64,000 nt of DNA. Source: Pseudomonas fluorescens (lineage in GTDB: Bacteria > Pseudomonadota > Gammaproteobacteria > Pseudomonadales > Pseudomonadaceae). How positions within the stretch are numbered: position 1 is the first letter of the stretch; every line of letters starts with the position of its first letter. Below, one piece after another: positions 1 through 13,413 of the stretch. The DNA lies in the NCBI RefSeq assembly GCF_001307155.1, contig NZ_CP012830.1:2804501-2868500 (forward strand), in the 5' to 3' direction. A program made the position numbers and the translations under genes. Below the pieces are notes generated by a model. That model was not told the origin of the DNA, ran no database searches, and saw only the letters and a list, made by a program, of their open reading frames with translations.

Positions 1-1613
1 TCGGCCTTGAACTCGCTATAGCTGTTGGCCTCGACGGTGTCGTGGCGTTCGTTGCCGACGCGGATCTTCTGGTCGTGCTCGATGTTTTCATCCCAGTCGC
101 GCTGGGCGTGCAGGAAGATCTGTTCCTGGCCTTTCTTGTCTTCGATGCGCAGCTCGTTGTAGCCACCGCCACCGGGTGAGCTGAGGCTCTTGAAAGTACT
201 GCGGGTTTTGTTCGCTGGCAGGTCGTAGGGGACGACGTTTTCCTTGTGGTACAGGCAGCCGCTGATCAGCGGCTGGTCGGGGTCGCCTTCGAGGAAAGTG
301 ACCAGCACTTCCATGCCGATCCGCGGGATGGCGATGCCGCCGTAGTGGGCGCCGGCCCAGGCGGACGAGACGCGCAGCCAGCAGCTGGTCTTGTCGTCGG
401 CCGTACCGATGCGGTCCCAGTGAAATTGCACTTTCACCCGACGGTATTGGTCGCAGTGGATCTCTTCACCTTTGGGGCCGGTAACCACCGCGCTCTGGCT
501 ACCGAGAATGCGCGGCTTCGGGTGCACCAGCGGCGGGCGGTTGGGCACGTCCCACGGCGTGGCCTGAAAGCGGTTGCGGTAACCCTGGTGGAAGTCGTCC
601 TTGAGATCGGTGGTGTTGCTGGTCACCGACTCTTCGAGCACTTGCGGTTGCTTGCCTTCGTGAAGGATTTCAGTGAGCAGCCACAGGTCGTTCCACTTAG
701 GCTTAGGGTGCTGACTCAAGGCCAGGAAATACCCGCTGACGAGCAGCGGCTGATCGCTTTTGCCTTCGGCCAGTTGGTAGTCGCTACGGTGCCGTTCAAG
801 GGAGCGCTTGGCCAGGTGTTTGCCGCGTTCGCGGTCGATAAAGCGGCCTGGATAGTCGTAGTCTTCGAGGTCCGGTTTAGCGTCGCCACGGGCCTCGCTT
901 TCGAGGGTGATGCGCGGTTTCTCGAAGTCGTAGTCGCGACGGGTGGTACGGCTGGTGCGGGTTTCCAGGCGCAGGTCGAAGCGCTTGATCACCGGGTCGT
1001 TGGCGAGCATACCGGAGTCTTGCTGGTAGGCCACCGGCGCGAGTTTCGGGAACACCGTCTGGTCATCGCCGAATACCAACTTGTGGGCGGTGGCGCTGTG
1101 CTGGAAGTGGAAATGGATACCTTCTTCCTCGCACAGGCGCTGGATGAAATGCAGGTCCGATTCATCGTACTGAACGCAGTACACGCGTTCGGGATAAATC
1201 GCCCCGACTTTGAATTCGTAGGCATTGCTTTGGATGCCGTGCTCTTCGAGGACCTGGCCGATGATTTTCGGCACACTGAGGTTCTGGAAGATGCGTTGGT
1301 TGATGCGGTGCGCAAGGTAAGACAGTTGCGGACGCAGGGTCACCGAGTAGCGGGTCAGGCGTTTACCGGTATCGCCTTGGGCGACGCGATAGATCTGCCC
1401 GTGAATGCCGGTGCCGTTTTGCGCGAGCTGCAAAAACGCCGGTTTGTGCAGCAGGCTTTCGAGGTCCAGGGACGGGTTTTCGCTGACCAGTTCGACGTCG
1501 AACTGAAATGGCTGACTGATGGCTTCTCGACCAGTGAGGGCAAGTACCTGGAGATCGTTCGCCAGACCTTCTACGGTCAGGGCGAAGTGAGTCTGGTTGG
1601 CCGGCGCGAACAT
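1..1613 (-). CDS. vgrG: Type VI secretion spike protein VgrG (TssI), C-terminus cut by window edge
   Basis: VgrG trimers cap the Hcp tube of the type VI secretion system and carry effectors into target cells. The leftward frame is open to base 1, so about 537 residues are visible and the C-terminal end is outside the window. The N-terminal gp27-like half (MFAPANQTHFAL, then REAISQPFQFDVELVSE) is followed by the gp5 OB-fold segment (GEEIHCDQYRRVKVQFHWDR, SCWLRVSSAWAG, PRIGMEVLV) and the start of the beta-helix needle (SSPGGGGYNELRIED). The start at 1613 is chosen because GAGGAA lies 7 bases upstream; an in-frame ATG at 1646 is possible. It lies 133 bases downstream of hcp1 on the same strand, so it probably forms an hcp-vgrG operon. 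It resembles the second VgrG at 24.1 kb closely in its N-terminal half. Confidence 0.93.
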   Translation of the reverse strand, partial: MFAPANQTHFALTVEGLANDLQVLALTGREAISQPFQFDVELVSENPSLDLESLLHKPAFLQLAQNGTGIHGQIYRVAQGDTGKRLTRYSVTLRPQLSYLAHRINQRIFQNLSVPKIIGQVLEEHGIQSNAYEFKVGAIYPERVYCVQYDESDLHFIQRLCEEEGIHFHFQHSATAHKLVFGDDQTVFPKLAPVAYQQDSGMLANDPVIKRFDLRLETRTSRTTRRDYDFEKPRITLESEARGDAKPDLEDYDYPGRFIDRERGKHLAKRSLERHRSDYQLAEGKSDQPLLVSGYFLALSQHPKPKWNDLWLLTEILHEGKQPQVLEESVTSNTTDLKDDFHQGYRNRFQATPWDVPNRPPLVHPKPRILGSQSAVVTGPKGEEIHCDQYRRVKVQFHWDRIGTADDKTSCWLRVSSAWAGAHYGGIAIPRIGMEVLVTFLEGDPDQPLISGCLYHKENVVPYDLPANKTRSTFKSLSSPGGGGYNELRIEDKKGQEQIFLHAQRDWDENIEHDQKIRVGNERHDTVEANSYSEFKA

Positions 1614-1746
1614 CCGATGTTCCTCGTGCAGTGCTGCAGCATCCATCAAGCCCTGAGTGGGCGATCAACGAAGGCAAGAATTCTTGGGTGGCACAAACAA
1701 CATCGACCAGCAGCGCTGGCCGATGTTTTGTAACGGTCGGCCAGAC

Positions 1747-2265
1747 TTAGCCAGCGACCGGGGAACGCCAGTCATCGGAACCCGAAGTACCGGAGACTTC
1801 GTGGGTCCAGGTGATTTTGCGGTAGGTGAACTCTACGTCTTCCAGGTGAGTGAAGTGCGAGTTCGCCGGGTCTTGGCAGTTGTGCATGTAGTCTTTGATG
1901 TCGACGATGATCGCGTCTTCAAGCTTGGTGGTGAAGTAGTGTTCCTGGGTGCCGGCAGCCGAAGTGCGGTACCACTGGATGGTGATTTCGGTCAGGCGCT
2001 CGCCGGAAGTCAGTGCAGCCAGCAGCAGTGGCGAGGACTTGTCGAAAACCTTGGTGATTTTCACTGGCTTGTGCACGCGCTGACCGGTGGGTTGGCCGGA
2101 CTGCGGGTCACGCGGGATGATCACTTCGTGGTTGAAACCCTGAACCATGACCTGGTCTTCGTGACCTTCCTGGTAGGTGTTGCCAACCGAATCAGCGGTG
2201 AATGCACCGGCAGTGATAAGGCCTTGTTTGGTGCCAGTGATGGACATATACGCTGGTGTAGCCAT
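1747..2265 (-). CDS. hcp: Type VI secretion tube protein Hcp (copy 1)
   Basis: Hcp hexamers stack into the expelled inner tube of the type VI secretion system and can chaperone small effectors in their lumen. The 172-residue product has the usual Hcp length and features: MATPAYMSITG start, PRDPQSGQPTGQRVHKP, the SSPLLLAALTSGE segment and a C-terminal TYRKITWTHEVSGTSGSDDW. A GGAGAG Shine-Dalgarno sequence lies just before the ATG. The gene lies upstream of vgrG and downstream of a second hcp. The two Hcp proteins look roughly 70 percent identical by eye, and their 5' regions are also similar, so gene plus promoter was probably duplicated in tandem. No tss structural genes are in the window, so this is an orphan hcp/vgrG locus that must use a secretion machine encoded elsewhere. 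Confidence 0.96.
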   Translation of the reverse strand: MATPAYMSITGTKQGLITAGAFTADSVGNTYQEGHEDQVMVQGFNHEVIIPRDPQSGQPTGQRVHKPVKITKVFDKSSPLLLAALTSGERLTEITIQWYRTSAAGTQEHYFTTKLEDAIIVDIKDYMHNCQDPANSHFTHLEDVEFTYRKITWTHEVSGTSGSDDWRSPVAG

Positions 2266-2334
2266 GGATGCTCTCCTTGCTGAATAAATGAGGGTGCCCG
2301 GGAGGCGAGATCGCCCGGTGGGTACTCCTTACAG

Positions 2335-2350
2335 ATCAAGCTTCGTGCCA
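2335..2350 (-). promoter_or_regulatory. Sigma54-like -24/-12 promoter of hcp1
   Basis: On the minus strand this reads TGGCAC-GAAGC-TTGAT, close to the sigma54 consensus TGGCAC-N5-TTGCW; the final C of the -12 box is replaced by A. It lies about 70 bases before the hcp1 ATG. The same element (TGGCAT-GAAGC-TTGAT) occurs at the same place before the second hcp. An IHF-like AATCAA box is at 2371-2376. Confidence 0.6.
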
Positions 2351-2436
2351 TGTAGTACATTTCGTATATAAATCAATGATATATGCGTTATCGGTGTCGG
2401 GCTTGTCCGGTTTGCCTGTAGGAATAGTCGCTAATG

Positions 2437-2559
2437 TGCGCAAGAAGTTGCGCAGTGCTGCGCAACTTCTTGCGCACTTGGCTACAGGCCTTGTGCGGCG
2501 TGGCCTGGAGCAGGATGGGGTGGTGTTCTTCAGAAGGTGAGTGCGCAACTTCTTGCGCA
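2437..2559. promoter_or_regulatory. Three 18-bp palindromes (TGCGCAA-N4-TTGCGCA) upstream of hcp1, probable activator sites
   Basis: Copies lie at 2437-2454, 2459-2476 and 2542-2559, with centre spacings of 22 and 83 bases. They are 97, 119 and 202 bases upstream of the -24 element of hcp1. The same triplet with the same internal spacings occurs upstream of the second hcp. Enhancer-binding activators of sigma54 promoters use such palindromic upstream sites, so these are probably binding sites for a VasH/Sfa-type activator; that role is inference. The remainder of the gap between the two hcp genes shows no gene. Confidence 0.6.
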
Positions 2560-2618
2560 CTTGGGTTTTTGGATGCCATTAGCAAGGCTGGTCGCTGCAA
2601 CGAATCGGTGGTGCAGCC

Positions 2619-3137
2619 TTAGCCTGCGATTGGAACACGCCAGTCATCAGAACCGGATGTATTGGAGATGACATGCTCCCATGTGATTTTGCGGTAGCTG
2701 AAGTACACATCTTCCAGGTGAGTGAAGTGCGCGTTGCCAGGATCCTGGCAATTGGGCATGTGCGACTGGATCTCTACGATGATGGCGTCTTCGAGGGTGG
2801 TGGTGAAGTAGAGTTCCTGAGTACCGAGAGTTGAGGTTCGGTACCACTCGATGTGGCATTCGGTCATTTGCTCGCCGCTGGTCAGGGCCGCGAAAAGCAG
2901 TGGTGAGGACCTGTCGAAGATTTTGGTGATCATCAGGGGTTTGTGAACGCGTTGACCGGTTGGCTGTCCGGACTGCGGGTCGCGAGGGATGATGACCTGG
3001 TGACTGAATGCTTGAACCAGAATCTGATCTTGATGGGCGTCCTGATAGACATTCCCTACCGAGTCTCGAGTGAGGTTGCCCTCAGTGATGAATCCTTGCG
3101 TGGCGCCTGATAGGGACAGATATGCGGGTGTTGGCAT
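2619..3137 (-). CDS. hcp: Type VI secretion tube protein Hcp (copy 2)
   Basis: This is a second 172-residue Hcp-family protein, MPTPAYLSLSG to SGSDDWRVPIAG, with the same PRDPQSGQPTGQRVHKP signature as copy 1. The start at 3137 is set by alignment with copy 1 and by an AGGAAAG ribosome site; the frame extends 20 codons upstream without similarity. Substitutions against copy 1 are spread along the protein, so the duplication is not recent. Its own sigma54-like promoter and palindrome triplet suggest it is transcribed independently of copy 1 and could differ in timing or in the effectors it carries. Confidence 0.95.
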   Translation of the reverse strand: MPTPAYLSLSGATQGFITEGNLTRDSVGNVYQDAHQDQILVQAFSHQVIIPRDPQSGQPTGQRVHKPLMITKIFDRSSPLLFAALTSGEQMTECHIEWYRTSTLGTQELYFTTTLEDAIIVEIQSHMPNCQDPGNAHFTHLEDVYFSYRKITWEHVISNTSGSDDWRVPIAG

Positions 3138-3208
3138 GAATGCTTTCCTTGCCTGATCAATCGAAGGTATCCGGGAGAGGAAAATCGCCCGATGCACACC
3201 TGATAGTG

Positions 3209-3224
3209 ATCAAGCTTCATGCCA
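3209..3224 (-). promoter_or_regulatory. Sigma54-like -24/-12 promoter of hcp2, with IHF-like site
   Basis: The minus strand reads TGGCAT-GAAGC-TTGAT, 72 bases before the ATG. A perfect match to the IHF consensus WATCAA-N4-TTR is at 3244-3256 (AATCAATAAGTTG on the plus strand), between this promoter and the palindrome triplet, as expected if IHF bends the DNA to bring an enhancer-bound activator to sigma54 polymerase. Confidence 0.6.
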
Positions 3225-3298
3225 CTTAAATTTAATCTATATAAATCAATAAGTTGAAACTTTTTTTCAAACTGGCATCGATAAATTTTCAAGAAAAG

Positions 3299-3421
3299 TG
3301 CGCAAGTTCTTGCGCACCACCGCGCAAGAACTTGCGCAGTGCCTTGAAAGCCATACAGGCGATGCTGCGAGCCTGATCAAAAGCTGGTTATCCACAGGCA
3401 TGCTGCGCAAGTTCTTGCGCA
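3299..3421. promoter_or_regulatory. Three 18-bp palindromes upstream of hcp2, probable activator sites
   Basis: Copies lie at 3299-3316, 3321-3338 (first base C instead of T) and 3404-3421. Centre spacings are 22 and 83 bases, identical to the hcp1 set. The arms TGCGCAA/TTGCGCA are the same, while the four central bases differ (GTTC/GAAC here, GAAG/CTTC at hcp1). Distances to the -24 element are 85, 107 and 190 bases, about one helical turn shorter than at hcp1. The rest of 3422-3576 shows no gene. Confidence 0.6.
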
Positions 3422-3576
3422 TCATGGCCATGTGACTGCCTGGCGTGCATGGCTTCAGAGCTATCGCGGGTGACACGGTAGAAAAGAATGCTCACATGTT
3501 CGCCAGCGTCAAAGGGGGCCGTGTATCTAGGCTGGTAGAGCGCATCGAACAGTGCACCGTTGGTCTGCCCGGGTGT

Positions 3577-3631
3577 ATAGCAAGTTGCGATATGAATAGC
3601 CCTGGCTTAACCTCCATAGCAAGATGCGATA
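3577..3631 (+). promoter_or_regulatory. Pair of direct repeats before higB, probable HigA operators
   Basis: The 16-mer ATAGCAAG(T/A)TGCGATA occurs at 3577-3592 and 3616-3631, 39 bases apart, directly upstream of the higB start. Type II antitoxins usually bind paired sites in their own promoter, so these are likely autoregulatory operators. The assignment rests on position and repetition only. Confidence 0.5.
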
Positions 3632-3641
3632 AGGATGTTGC

Positions 3642-3938
3642 ATGCGTGTGATCACCGAAAAACGAATATGGGAGGCCAAGGAGCAATGGCCACATTCAGC
3701 CAATGCGCTGGATCAATGGTATCGACAGGTCAAGAGGAACAGCCCGGGCGACTTTGCGGCGATGAAGGCGATGTTCCCTGCAACCGATAAGGTGGGGGCT
3801 TTCCATGTATTCGATATTGGCGGGAACAAGCTGCGCCTGATCGCTGTTGTGCACTACGCGGCGCAACGGCTGTATATCAAGCAGGTGCTGGACCATCGTG
3901 AATATGACAAGGGTAAATGGAAGGAGGAGCGTCGATGA
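3642..3938 (+). CDS. higB: HigB-type toxin, mRNA interferase
   Basis: The 98-residue product (MRVITEKRIWEAKEQWPHSA) resembles the E. coli HigB family: an N-terminal helix, the central VFPATDK-like FPATDKVGAFHVFDIGGNKLR segment in place of VFNVGGNELR, and a basic C-terminal YIKQVLDHREYDKGKWK. HigB toxins cleave mRNA on the ribosome and are neutralised by HigA. The gene precedes its antitoxin, the usual order for the hig family, and the stop codon overlaps the higA start as ATGA, giving coupled translation. It sits at the border between the hcp patch and the conserved selO block, a typical place for an acquired module. Confidence 0.88.
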   Translation: MRVITEKRIWEAKEQWPHSANALDQWYRQVKRNSPGDFAAMKAMFPATDKVGAFHVFDIGGNKLRLIAVVHYAAQRLYIKQVLDHREYDKGKWKEERR

Positions 3939-4336
3939 GCGTTCTGATCAAACAAGCCGCTGAGCACTGGCGCTTTGTGTCGCCGTTGCTGCGCAAACCA
4001 AAAAATGAGGCTGATTACGATGTGCTCGTCAAGGCGCTTGATGAGTTGCTGGACCTGATTGGTGAAGACGAATCCAGCCCGCTGATGAGTCTGGTGGATA
4101 TCCTCAGTGACTGGATCGAGGCCTACGACCAGCAGCACCGGCCAATGCCAGTGGCCAGTGGTGTTGATTCGCTGCGCTACATGATGCGTGAACACGGCTT
4201 GAGTCAGAGCGAGCTGCCGGGTGTTGGCGCGCAATCGGTGGTATCGGAAATCCTGAGTGGCAAGCGCCAGCTCAACCTGCGGCAAGTCCGCTGGTTGGCC
4301 GAGCGCTTCGGTGTGTCGGTGGAAACTTTCATCTAA
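3935..4336 (+). CDS. higA: HigA-type antitoxin, XRE-family repressor
   Basis: The 133-residue product has an N-terminal toxin-binding half and a C-terminal helix-turn-helix (LRYMMREHGLSQSELPGVGA, then SVVSEILSGKRQLNLRQVRW and LAERFGVSVETFI). It resembles E. coli HigA in length and layout. It should bind and neutralise HigB and repress the operon through the repeats upstream of higB. The ATG at 3935 overlaps the higB stop and is preceded by AAGGAGGAG; a frame start at 3917 lies inside higB and is less likely. Only six bases separate its stop from that of the convergent selO gene. Confidence 0.88.
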   Translation: MSVLIKQAAEHWRFVSPLLRKPKNEADYDVLVKALDELLDLIGEDESSPLMSLVDILSDWIEAYDQQHRPMPVASGVDSLRYMMREHGLSQSELPGVGAQSVVSEILSGKRQLNLRQVRWLAERFGVSVETFI

Positions 4337-4342
4337 TCGCCC

Positions 4343-9212
<4,870 letters not shown>

Positions 9213-9246
9213 AGAGACCGATCGAAAACGTAACGAAAAAAGGAGT

Positions 9247-10989
9247 TTAGAGGAACAATCCGGGGCCCGGGCGACTTCCTTCGGGAAATCTGACGCCCAC
9301 TTTGGCGATCTTGTTCCCATCCATGACTGCGACAGTCCAAATGGTGTTATTCCATTCCACCTGGTCGCCGACCACTGGGGCACCGCCGACTTTCTGGGTG
9401 ATGAAACGACCCAGCGGCATGTCCGGATCGACCCCTTCGAGTTGCAGCCCGTACAGCGCTGAAACCGCGCCCAGCTGGGCGTCGCCTTCCAGAACGAAGT
9501 CGCCGAAAAAGCGCAAATCGAGGCCTCGTTGGGGGGCCTGGCTGAAGAGTTTTCCGAGTGCCGGCAGGTTGTGTTCATGGCCGATTACGCAGAGCAAATC
9601 GCCGACTTCGAGTACCGTACTACCCGACGGATGGAGCAGTTGCTGGCCGCGAAACAGCGCCGCGATACGCGTGCCTTCGGGCATTTTCAGCTCGCGAAGG
9701 GCGGCGCCGATGCACCATTTTTCCGCGCCAAGGCGATAAACGAACAACTCCCACTCGCTGGTGACATGCACTTCGAGGGCGGCCCGGGAGATCGGCGCGG
9801 GTTCAGGCGGGACAGTCACCTTCAGCAGCTTGGCGACCCACGGCAGGCTGGTGCCCTGCACCAGCAGCGAAACCAGCACGATGAAGAACGCGAGGTTGAA
9901 ATACAGCTGGGCATTCGGCAGCCCGGCCATCAACGGGAACACCGCCAGAATGATCGGTACCGCACCGCGCAGGCCAACCCAGGAAATAAAGGCCTTTTCG
10001 CGCCCATGGAAAGCCTTGAACGGCAGCAGGCCGACCAGCACCGACAGCGGGCGCGCAAACAGAATCATCCACAGCGCCAGGCCGAGGGCGGGCAGGGCGA
10101 TGGGCAGCAAGTCGTGAGGTGTCACCAGCAGCCCCAGCACCAGGAACATACCAATTTGTGCCAGCCAGGCCATGCCGTCGAGCATGTGCAGAATGCCGTG
10201 GCGGCTGCGCACCGGACGGTTGCCGATCACCAGGCCGCACAGGTACACCGCAAGAAAGCCACTGCCGTGCAAGGCGTTGGTCAGGGCGAACACCACCAGA
10301 CCGCCAGCGATCACCAGAATCGGGTACAAGCCGGCAGCCAGGTGGATTCGATTGACCATTTGCAGCATCAGCCAACCGCCGCCCAGACCGATGATTGCGC
10401 CGATGCCGAACTCGCGGACCAGGTGCCCGAGCAGGCTCCAGTGCAGACCTGTCTGGCCGCTGGCGAGCATGTCGATCAGGGTGACGGTGAGAAACACCGC
10501 CATCGGGTCGTTGCTGCCGGATTCGATTTCCAGGCTGGCGGTCACCCGCTCGTTCAGGCCTTTGCCACCCAGCAGCGAGAACACCGCCGCGGCGTCGGTG
10601 GAGCCGACAATGGCACCGATCAACAGGCCCTGGATCAGGTTCAGGTTGAACAACCAGGCGGCGGCCATGCCGGTCAGCACGGTGGTGATCAGCACCCCGA
10701 CCGTGGCCAGCGACAACGCCGGCCACAATGCCACGCGGAAACTCGCGACCCGGGTGCGCAACCCGCCGTCGAGCAGGATCACGGCCAGCGCGAGGTTGCC
10801 GACCAGATAAGCGGTGGGGTAGTTATCGAAGATGATGCCGCCGCCGTCGACGCCGGCAGCCATGCCCACGGCCAGGATGATTACCAGAATCGGGATCCCG
10901 AGGCGGGACGAAAGTGAGCTCACCAGAATGCTCGCACCTACCAGCAACGCGCCGATCAAGAACAGGCTGTTGATGGTCGTCGCATTCAA
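9247..10989 (-). CDS. cvrA: K+(Na+)/H+ antiporter of the CvrA/NhaP2 type
   Basis: This CPA1-family antiporter exchanges cytoplasmic K+ or Na+ for protons. The 580-residue product has about twelve membrane helices in the first 390 residues, with the family motifs [23 protein letters not shown] and [18 protein letters not shown] cytoplasmic C-terminal part contains a TrkA-C-like regulatory domain ([20 protein letters not shown]) and a final CorC/HlyC-like domain ([20 protein letters not shown]). This domain order fits CvrA (NhaP2). It is first in a probable operon with the MscK-type channel and SelO. K+ is the more likely substrate, but the sequence alone does not decide it. Confidence 0.88.
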   Translation of the reverse strand: MNATTINSLFLIGALLVGASILVSSLSSRLGIPILVIILAVGMAAGVDGGGIIFDNYPTAYLVGNLALAVILLDGGLRTRVASFRVALWPALSLATVGVLITTVLTGMAAAWLFNLNLIQGLLIGAIVGSTDAAAVFSLLGGKGLNERVTASLEIESGSNDPMAVFLTVTLIDMLASGQTGLHWSLLGHLVREFGIGAIIGLGGGWLMLQMVNRIHLAAGLYPILVIAGGLVVFALTNALHGSGFLAVYLCGLVIGNRPVRSRHGILHMLDGMAWLAQIGMFLVLGLLVTPHDLLPIALPALGLALWMILFARPLSVLVGLLPFKAFHGREKAFISWVGLRGAVPIILAVFPLMAGLPNAQLYFNLAFFIVLVSLLVQGTSLPWVAKLLKVTVPPEPAPISRAALEVHVTSEWELFVYRLGAEKWCIGAALRELKMPEGTRIAALFRGQQLLHPSGSTVLEVGDLLCVIGHEHNLPALGKLFSQAPQRGLDLRFFGDFVLEGDAQLGAVSALYGLQLEGVDPDMPLGRFITQKVGGAPVVGDQVEWNNTIWTVAVMDGNKIAKVGVRFPEGSRPGPGLFL

Positions 10990-11135
10990 TGGCAGTACTC
11001 CAGAAAGCTAAAGGCGGGCGCAAACTGACCATGCAGTCTGCGTGCCAGCGATTCTAACCTGTTGAAATGTGATGCTGTCAAAAAGCTTTTGACGAAGGAA
11101 CTGATCGTTTCCCTATCTGAGCCGAGTGAGGTCAT

Positions 11136-11268
11136 TGTGGCGAGGGGGCTTGCCCCCGTTCGGCTGCGTAGCAGGCGTCAAATCTGCGTTTGAGTTGTGT
11201 CTGAACGACCACAGCGGCTGCTTTGAGGTCGCTGCGCGACCCAACGGGGGCAAGCCCCCTCGCCACAG
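11136..11268. repeat. REP doublet (REPIN-like inverted repeat)
   Basis: Two inverted arms, TGTGGCGAGGGGGCTTGCCC at the left and its complement ending CTCGCCACA at the right, flank about 85 bases. Each arm is itself a short palindrome. Such doublets are dispersed RAYT-mobilised elements in fluorescent pseudomonads. It lies between the starts and ends of leftward genes; nothing else is seen in the 293-base gap. Confidence 0.85.
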
Positions 11269-11282
11269 GATAGCAGTCGCCG

Positions 11283-12908
11283 TTAAAGGCTAAACCGCCC
11301 AACCATATTGTTCAGGTCCAGCGCCAGGCGCGACAGCTCGTTGCTGGCGGCGCTGGTCTGGTTGGCGCCAGTGGCCGACTGCACCGACAGGTCGCGGATG
11401 TTCACCAGGTTGCGGTCGACTTCACGGGCCACTTGGGCCTGCTCTTCGGCGGCGCTGGCGATCACCAGGTTGCGCTCGTTGATTTCGACGATGGCGCTGT
11501 TGATGGTGTCCAGCGACAGGCCTGCACCACGGGCGATGTTCAGGGTCGATTCAGCGCGTTCGGTGCTGTTGCGCATCGAGTCGACGGCGTGTTCGGTGCC
11601 GCTCTGGATGCTGCCGATCATGCGTTCGATTTCGCTGGTCGATTGCTGCGTGCGATGCGCCAGGGCGCGAACTTCGTCGGCCACCACCGCAAAACCGCGA
11701 CCGGCTTCACCGGCGCGCGCAGCCTCGATGGCGGCGTTCAGCGCCAGCAGGTTGGTCTGGTCAGCCAGGCCGCGAATCACGTCCAGCACCTTGCCGATGT
11801 CACGCGACTCGTTGGCCAGATCGCCGATCAGGGTGGCAGTGCTCTGTACATCGGCGCTCATGCGTTCGATGGCACTGACGGTTTCCTGCACCAGGTCACG
11901 GCCGTCACCGGCAGAAGTGGTGGCGTTTTTCGAGGCTTCGGAGGTGCTCACCGCGTTACGCGCAACTTCTTCCACGGCGCTGGTCATTTCGTTGACGGCC
12001 GTTGCGGCTTGCTCGATTTCGTTGTTCTGCTGAGTCAGGCCACGGGCGCTTTCGTCGGTGACGCTGTTCAGCTCCTCGGCGGCGGAGGCCAGCTGAGTCG
12101 CCGAACCCGAAATCCGCTGCAGGGTGTCGCGCAGTTTTTCCTGCATCTTCAACATGGCCTGCAACAAGCGGCCAGCTTCGTCGCTACCGTCGACGATGAT
12201 CGGCCGGGTCAGATTGCCCTCGGCGATTTCTTCAGCGGCGCTCAGTGCCTTGGCGATGGGCTGCGTGATGCTGTTGGTCAGCAGCCAGGCAAACAGCAGG
12301 GTCAAACCCGTGGCGATCACCAGCAGGGTCACTACCAGATTGAAGGCGGAGGAATATTGGTCGGCGGCTTTCTGGTTGAAGTCGGCGGCTTGATCGTTGT
12401 TGATCTCCACCAGGCGGTTCAGAGTGGTGTTAATCGCATCGGAGTTGGTCAGCAATTCGGTATTCAGAAGCGTGCGCAGTTCGTCGAGTTGGTTATTACG
12501 CGACAGCGTCTTCATCCGGTCCTCAATCTGGCGGTACTGACCCATCAATTGCACGTACTGGTCGTAGGTCGTGCGTTCCAGAGGGCTGCTGATCAGTTTT
12601 TCATAGGCGGTCTGCGCCGCACGGATCTGCTGGCTGCGGGTGTCGAGCAACTCCATGGTTTTTTGCTGGATATCCGGTTCGCGGTTGACCAGCAGGCGAT
12701 AGGCCAGAGTGCGCTGGCGCAGGCCGAGTTGAGTGAACTCGTCCAGGGCCTTGATGCTCGGCACGCTGTTCTGAACGATGTCTTCGCCGGCAGCGCGAAT
12801 CTTGCTCATCTGGTTCAAGGCGAACACACCCAGAATCAACATCAGTGCGCCAATCAGGGTGAAACCTGCGAACGCCCTGGGGGCGATATTCATATTGCGA
12901 AGGGACAT
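11283..12908 (-). CDS. Methyl-accepting chemotaxis protein, four-helix-bundle sensor type
   Basis: This is a membrane chemoreceptor that signals to CheA/CheW. The 541-residue product has a first membrane helix ([19 protein letters not shown]), a periplasmic sensor of about 155 residues of the 4HB_MCP type ([20 protein letters not shown]), a second membrane helix ([19 protein letters not shown]), a HAMP domain and a cytoplasmic signalling hairpin with the conserved tip ([20 protein letters not shown], then [14 protein letters not shown]). The ATG at 12908 has a GGTGA element in front; a GTG at 12917 is an alternative. The ligand cannot be deduced. It is divergent from a small coiled-coil/zapA-like pair. 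Confidence 0.93.
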   Translation of the reverse strand: MSLRNMNIAPRAFAGFTLIGALMLILGVFALNQMSKIRAAGEDIVQNSVPSIKALDEFTQLGLRQRTLAYRLLVNREPDIQQKTMELLDTRSQQIRAAQTAYEKLISSPLERTTYDQYVQLMGQYRQIEDRMKTLSRNNQLDELRTLLNTELLTNSDAINTTLNRLVEINNDQAADFNQKAADQYSSAFNLVVTLLVIATGLTLLFAWLLTNSITQPIAKALSAAEEIAEGNLTRPIIVDGSDEAGRLLQAMLKMQEKLRDTLQRISGSATQLASAAEELNSVTDESARGLTQQNNEIEQAATAVNEMTSAVEEVARNAVSTSEASKNATTSAGDGRDLVQETVSAIERMSADVQSTATLIGDLANESRDIGKVLDVIRGLADQTNLLALNAAIEAARAGEAGRGFAVVADEVRALAHRTQQSTSEIERMIGSIQSGTEHAVDSMRNSTERAESTLNIARGAGLSLDTINSAIVEINERNLVIASAAEEQAQVAREVDRNLVNIRDLSVQSATGANQTSAASNELSRLALDLNNMVGRFSL

Positions 12909-13182
12909 GGTGTTCACCGTAAAGCGCGCATTGGCACGAGTCTGAGACGAGGTATGTATGACTTATCGGTCATACGACTAAAGTCTTGAGCCGCTGTGCG
13001 CTTTTGCCGCAGATTGGTCGCACTGACGAGCTGTCAGGAACCAGAGCGGACAAATGCAGTCTTTAAAACTCGCAAGCAAGGTTGCCGCCAGGCAAATCAA
13101 GGCTTTACGCCTGAATAACCCTGGCGCCAGTGGTGACTTTTCTTTATCGTACGCGCCCTTTGAAAATGCTCGGAAAATCAAA

Positions 13183-13413
13183 ATGTTGGAAGCATCCCTA
13201 AGCCAATTGGAACAACTGGTCAGCGACCTGGTGCAACAGAACCAGGAGCTACTCGGCACGAACGCAACCCTGAGCGCAGAACTGGCCCAGGCCAAGGATG
13301 AAAACGAAAGCCTGCAACTGAGCCTGATGGAACAGGAAGAGAAACAGGGCGCCACCGTCGCGCGCATTCAAGCACTGGTTGAGCGCGTGAGCGCAGGTCC
13401 TGTGAACGCATGA
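13183..13413 (+). CDS. Small coiled-coil protein, TIGR02449-like partner of the zapA-like gene
   Basis: The 76-residue product (MLEASLSQLEQLVSDLVQQN) is almost entirely coiled coil with regular leucine/hydrophobic heptads. It resembles the small coiled-coil proteins that precede zapA in Pseudomonas, although the assignment is by pattern only. The frame is open from 13054, which would add 43 residues of non-coiled sequence; the internal ATG is preferred because the family is short. The stop overlaps the next start as ATGA, so the two proteins are made together. A role in stabilising divisome or chemoreceptor assemblies is conceivable but not shown. Confidence 0.6.
   Translation: MLEASLSQLEQLVSDLVQQNQELLGTNATLSAELAQAKDENESLQLSLMEQEEKQGATVARIQALVERVSAGPVNA

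Noticed and set aside
246..1733. 495-codon rightward open frame opposite vgrG
   Set aside because: It is antisense to a well-matched VgrG; the product has no family features. High GC makes long shadow frames common.
3520..3580. tRNA-like stretch with GGCTGGTAGAGCGC
   Set aside because: The D-stem does not pair and no acceptor or T-arm can be formed, so it is not a tRNA.
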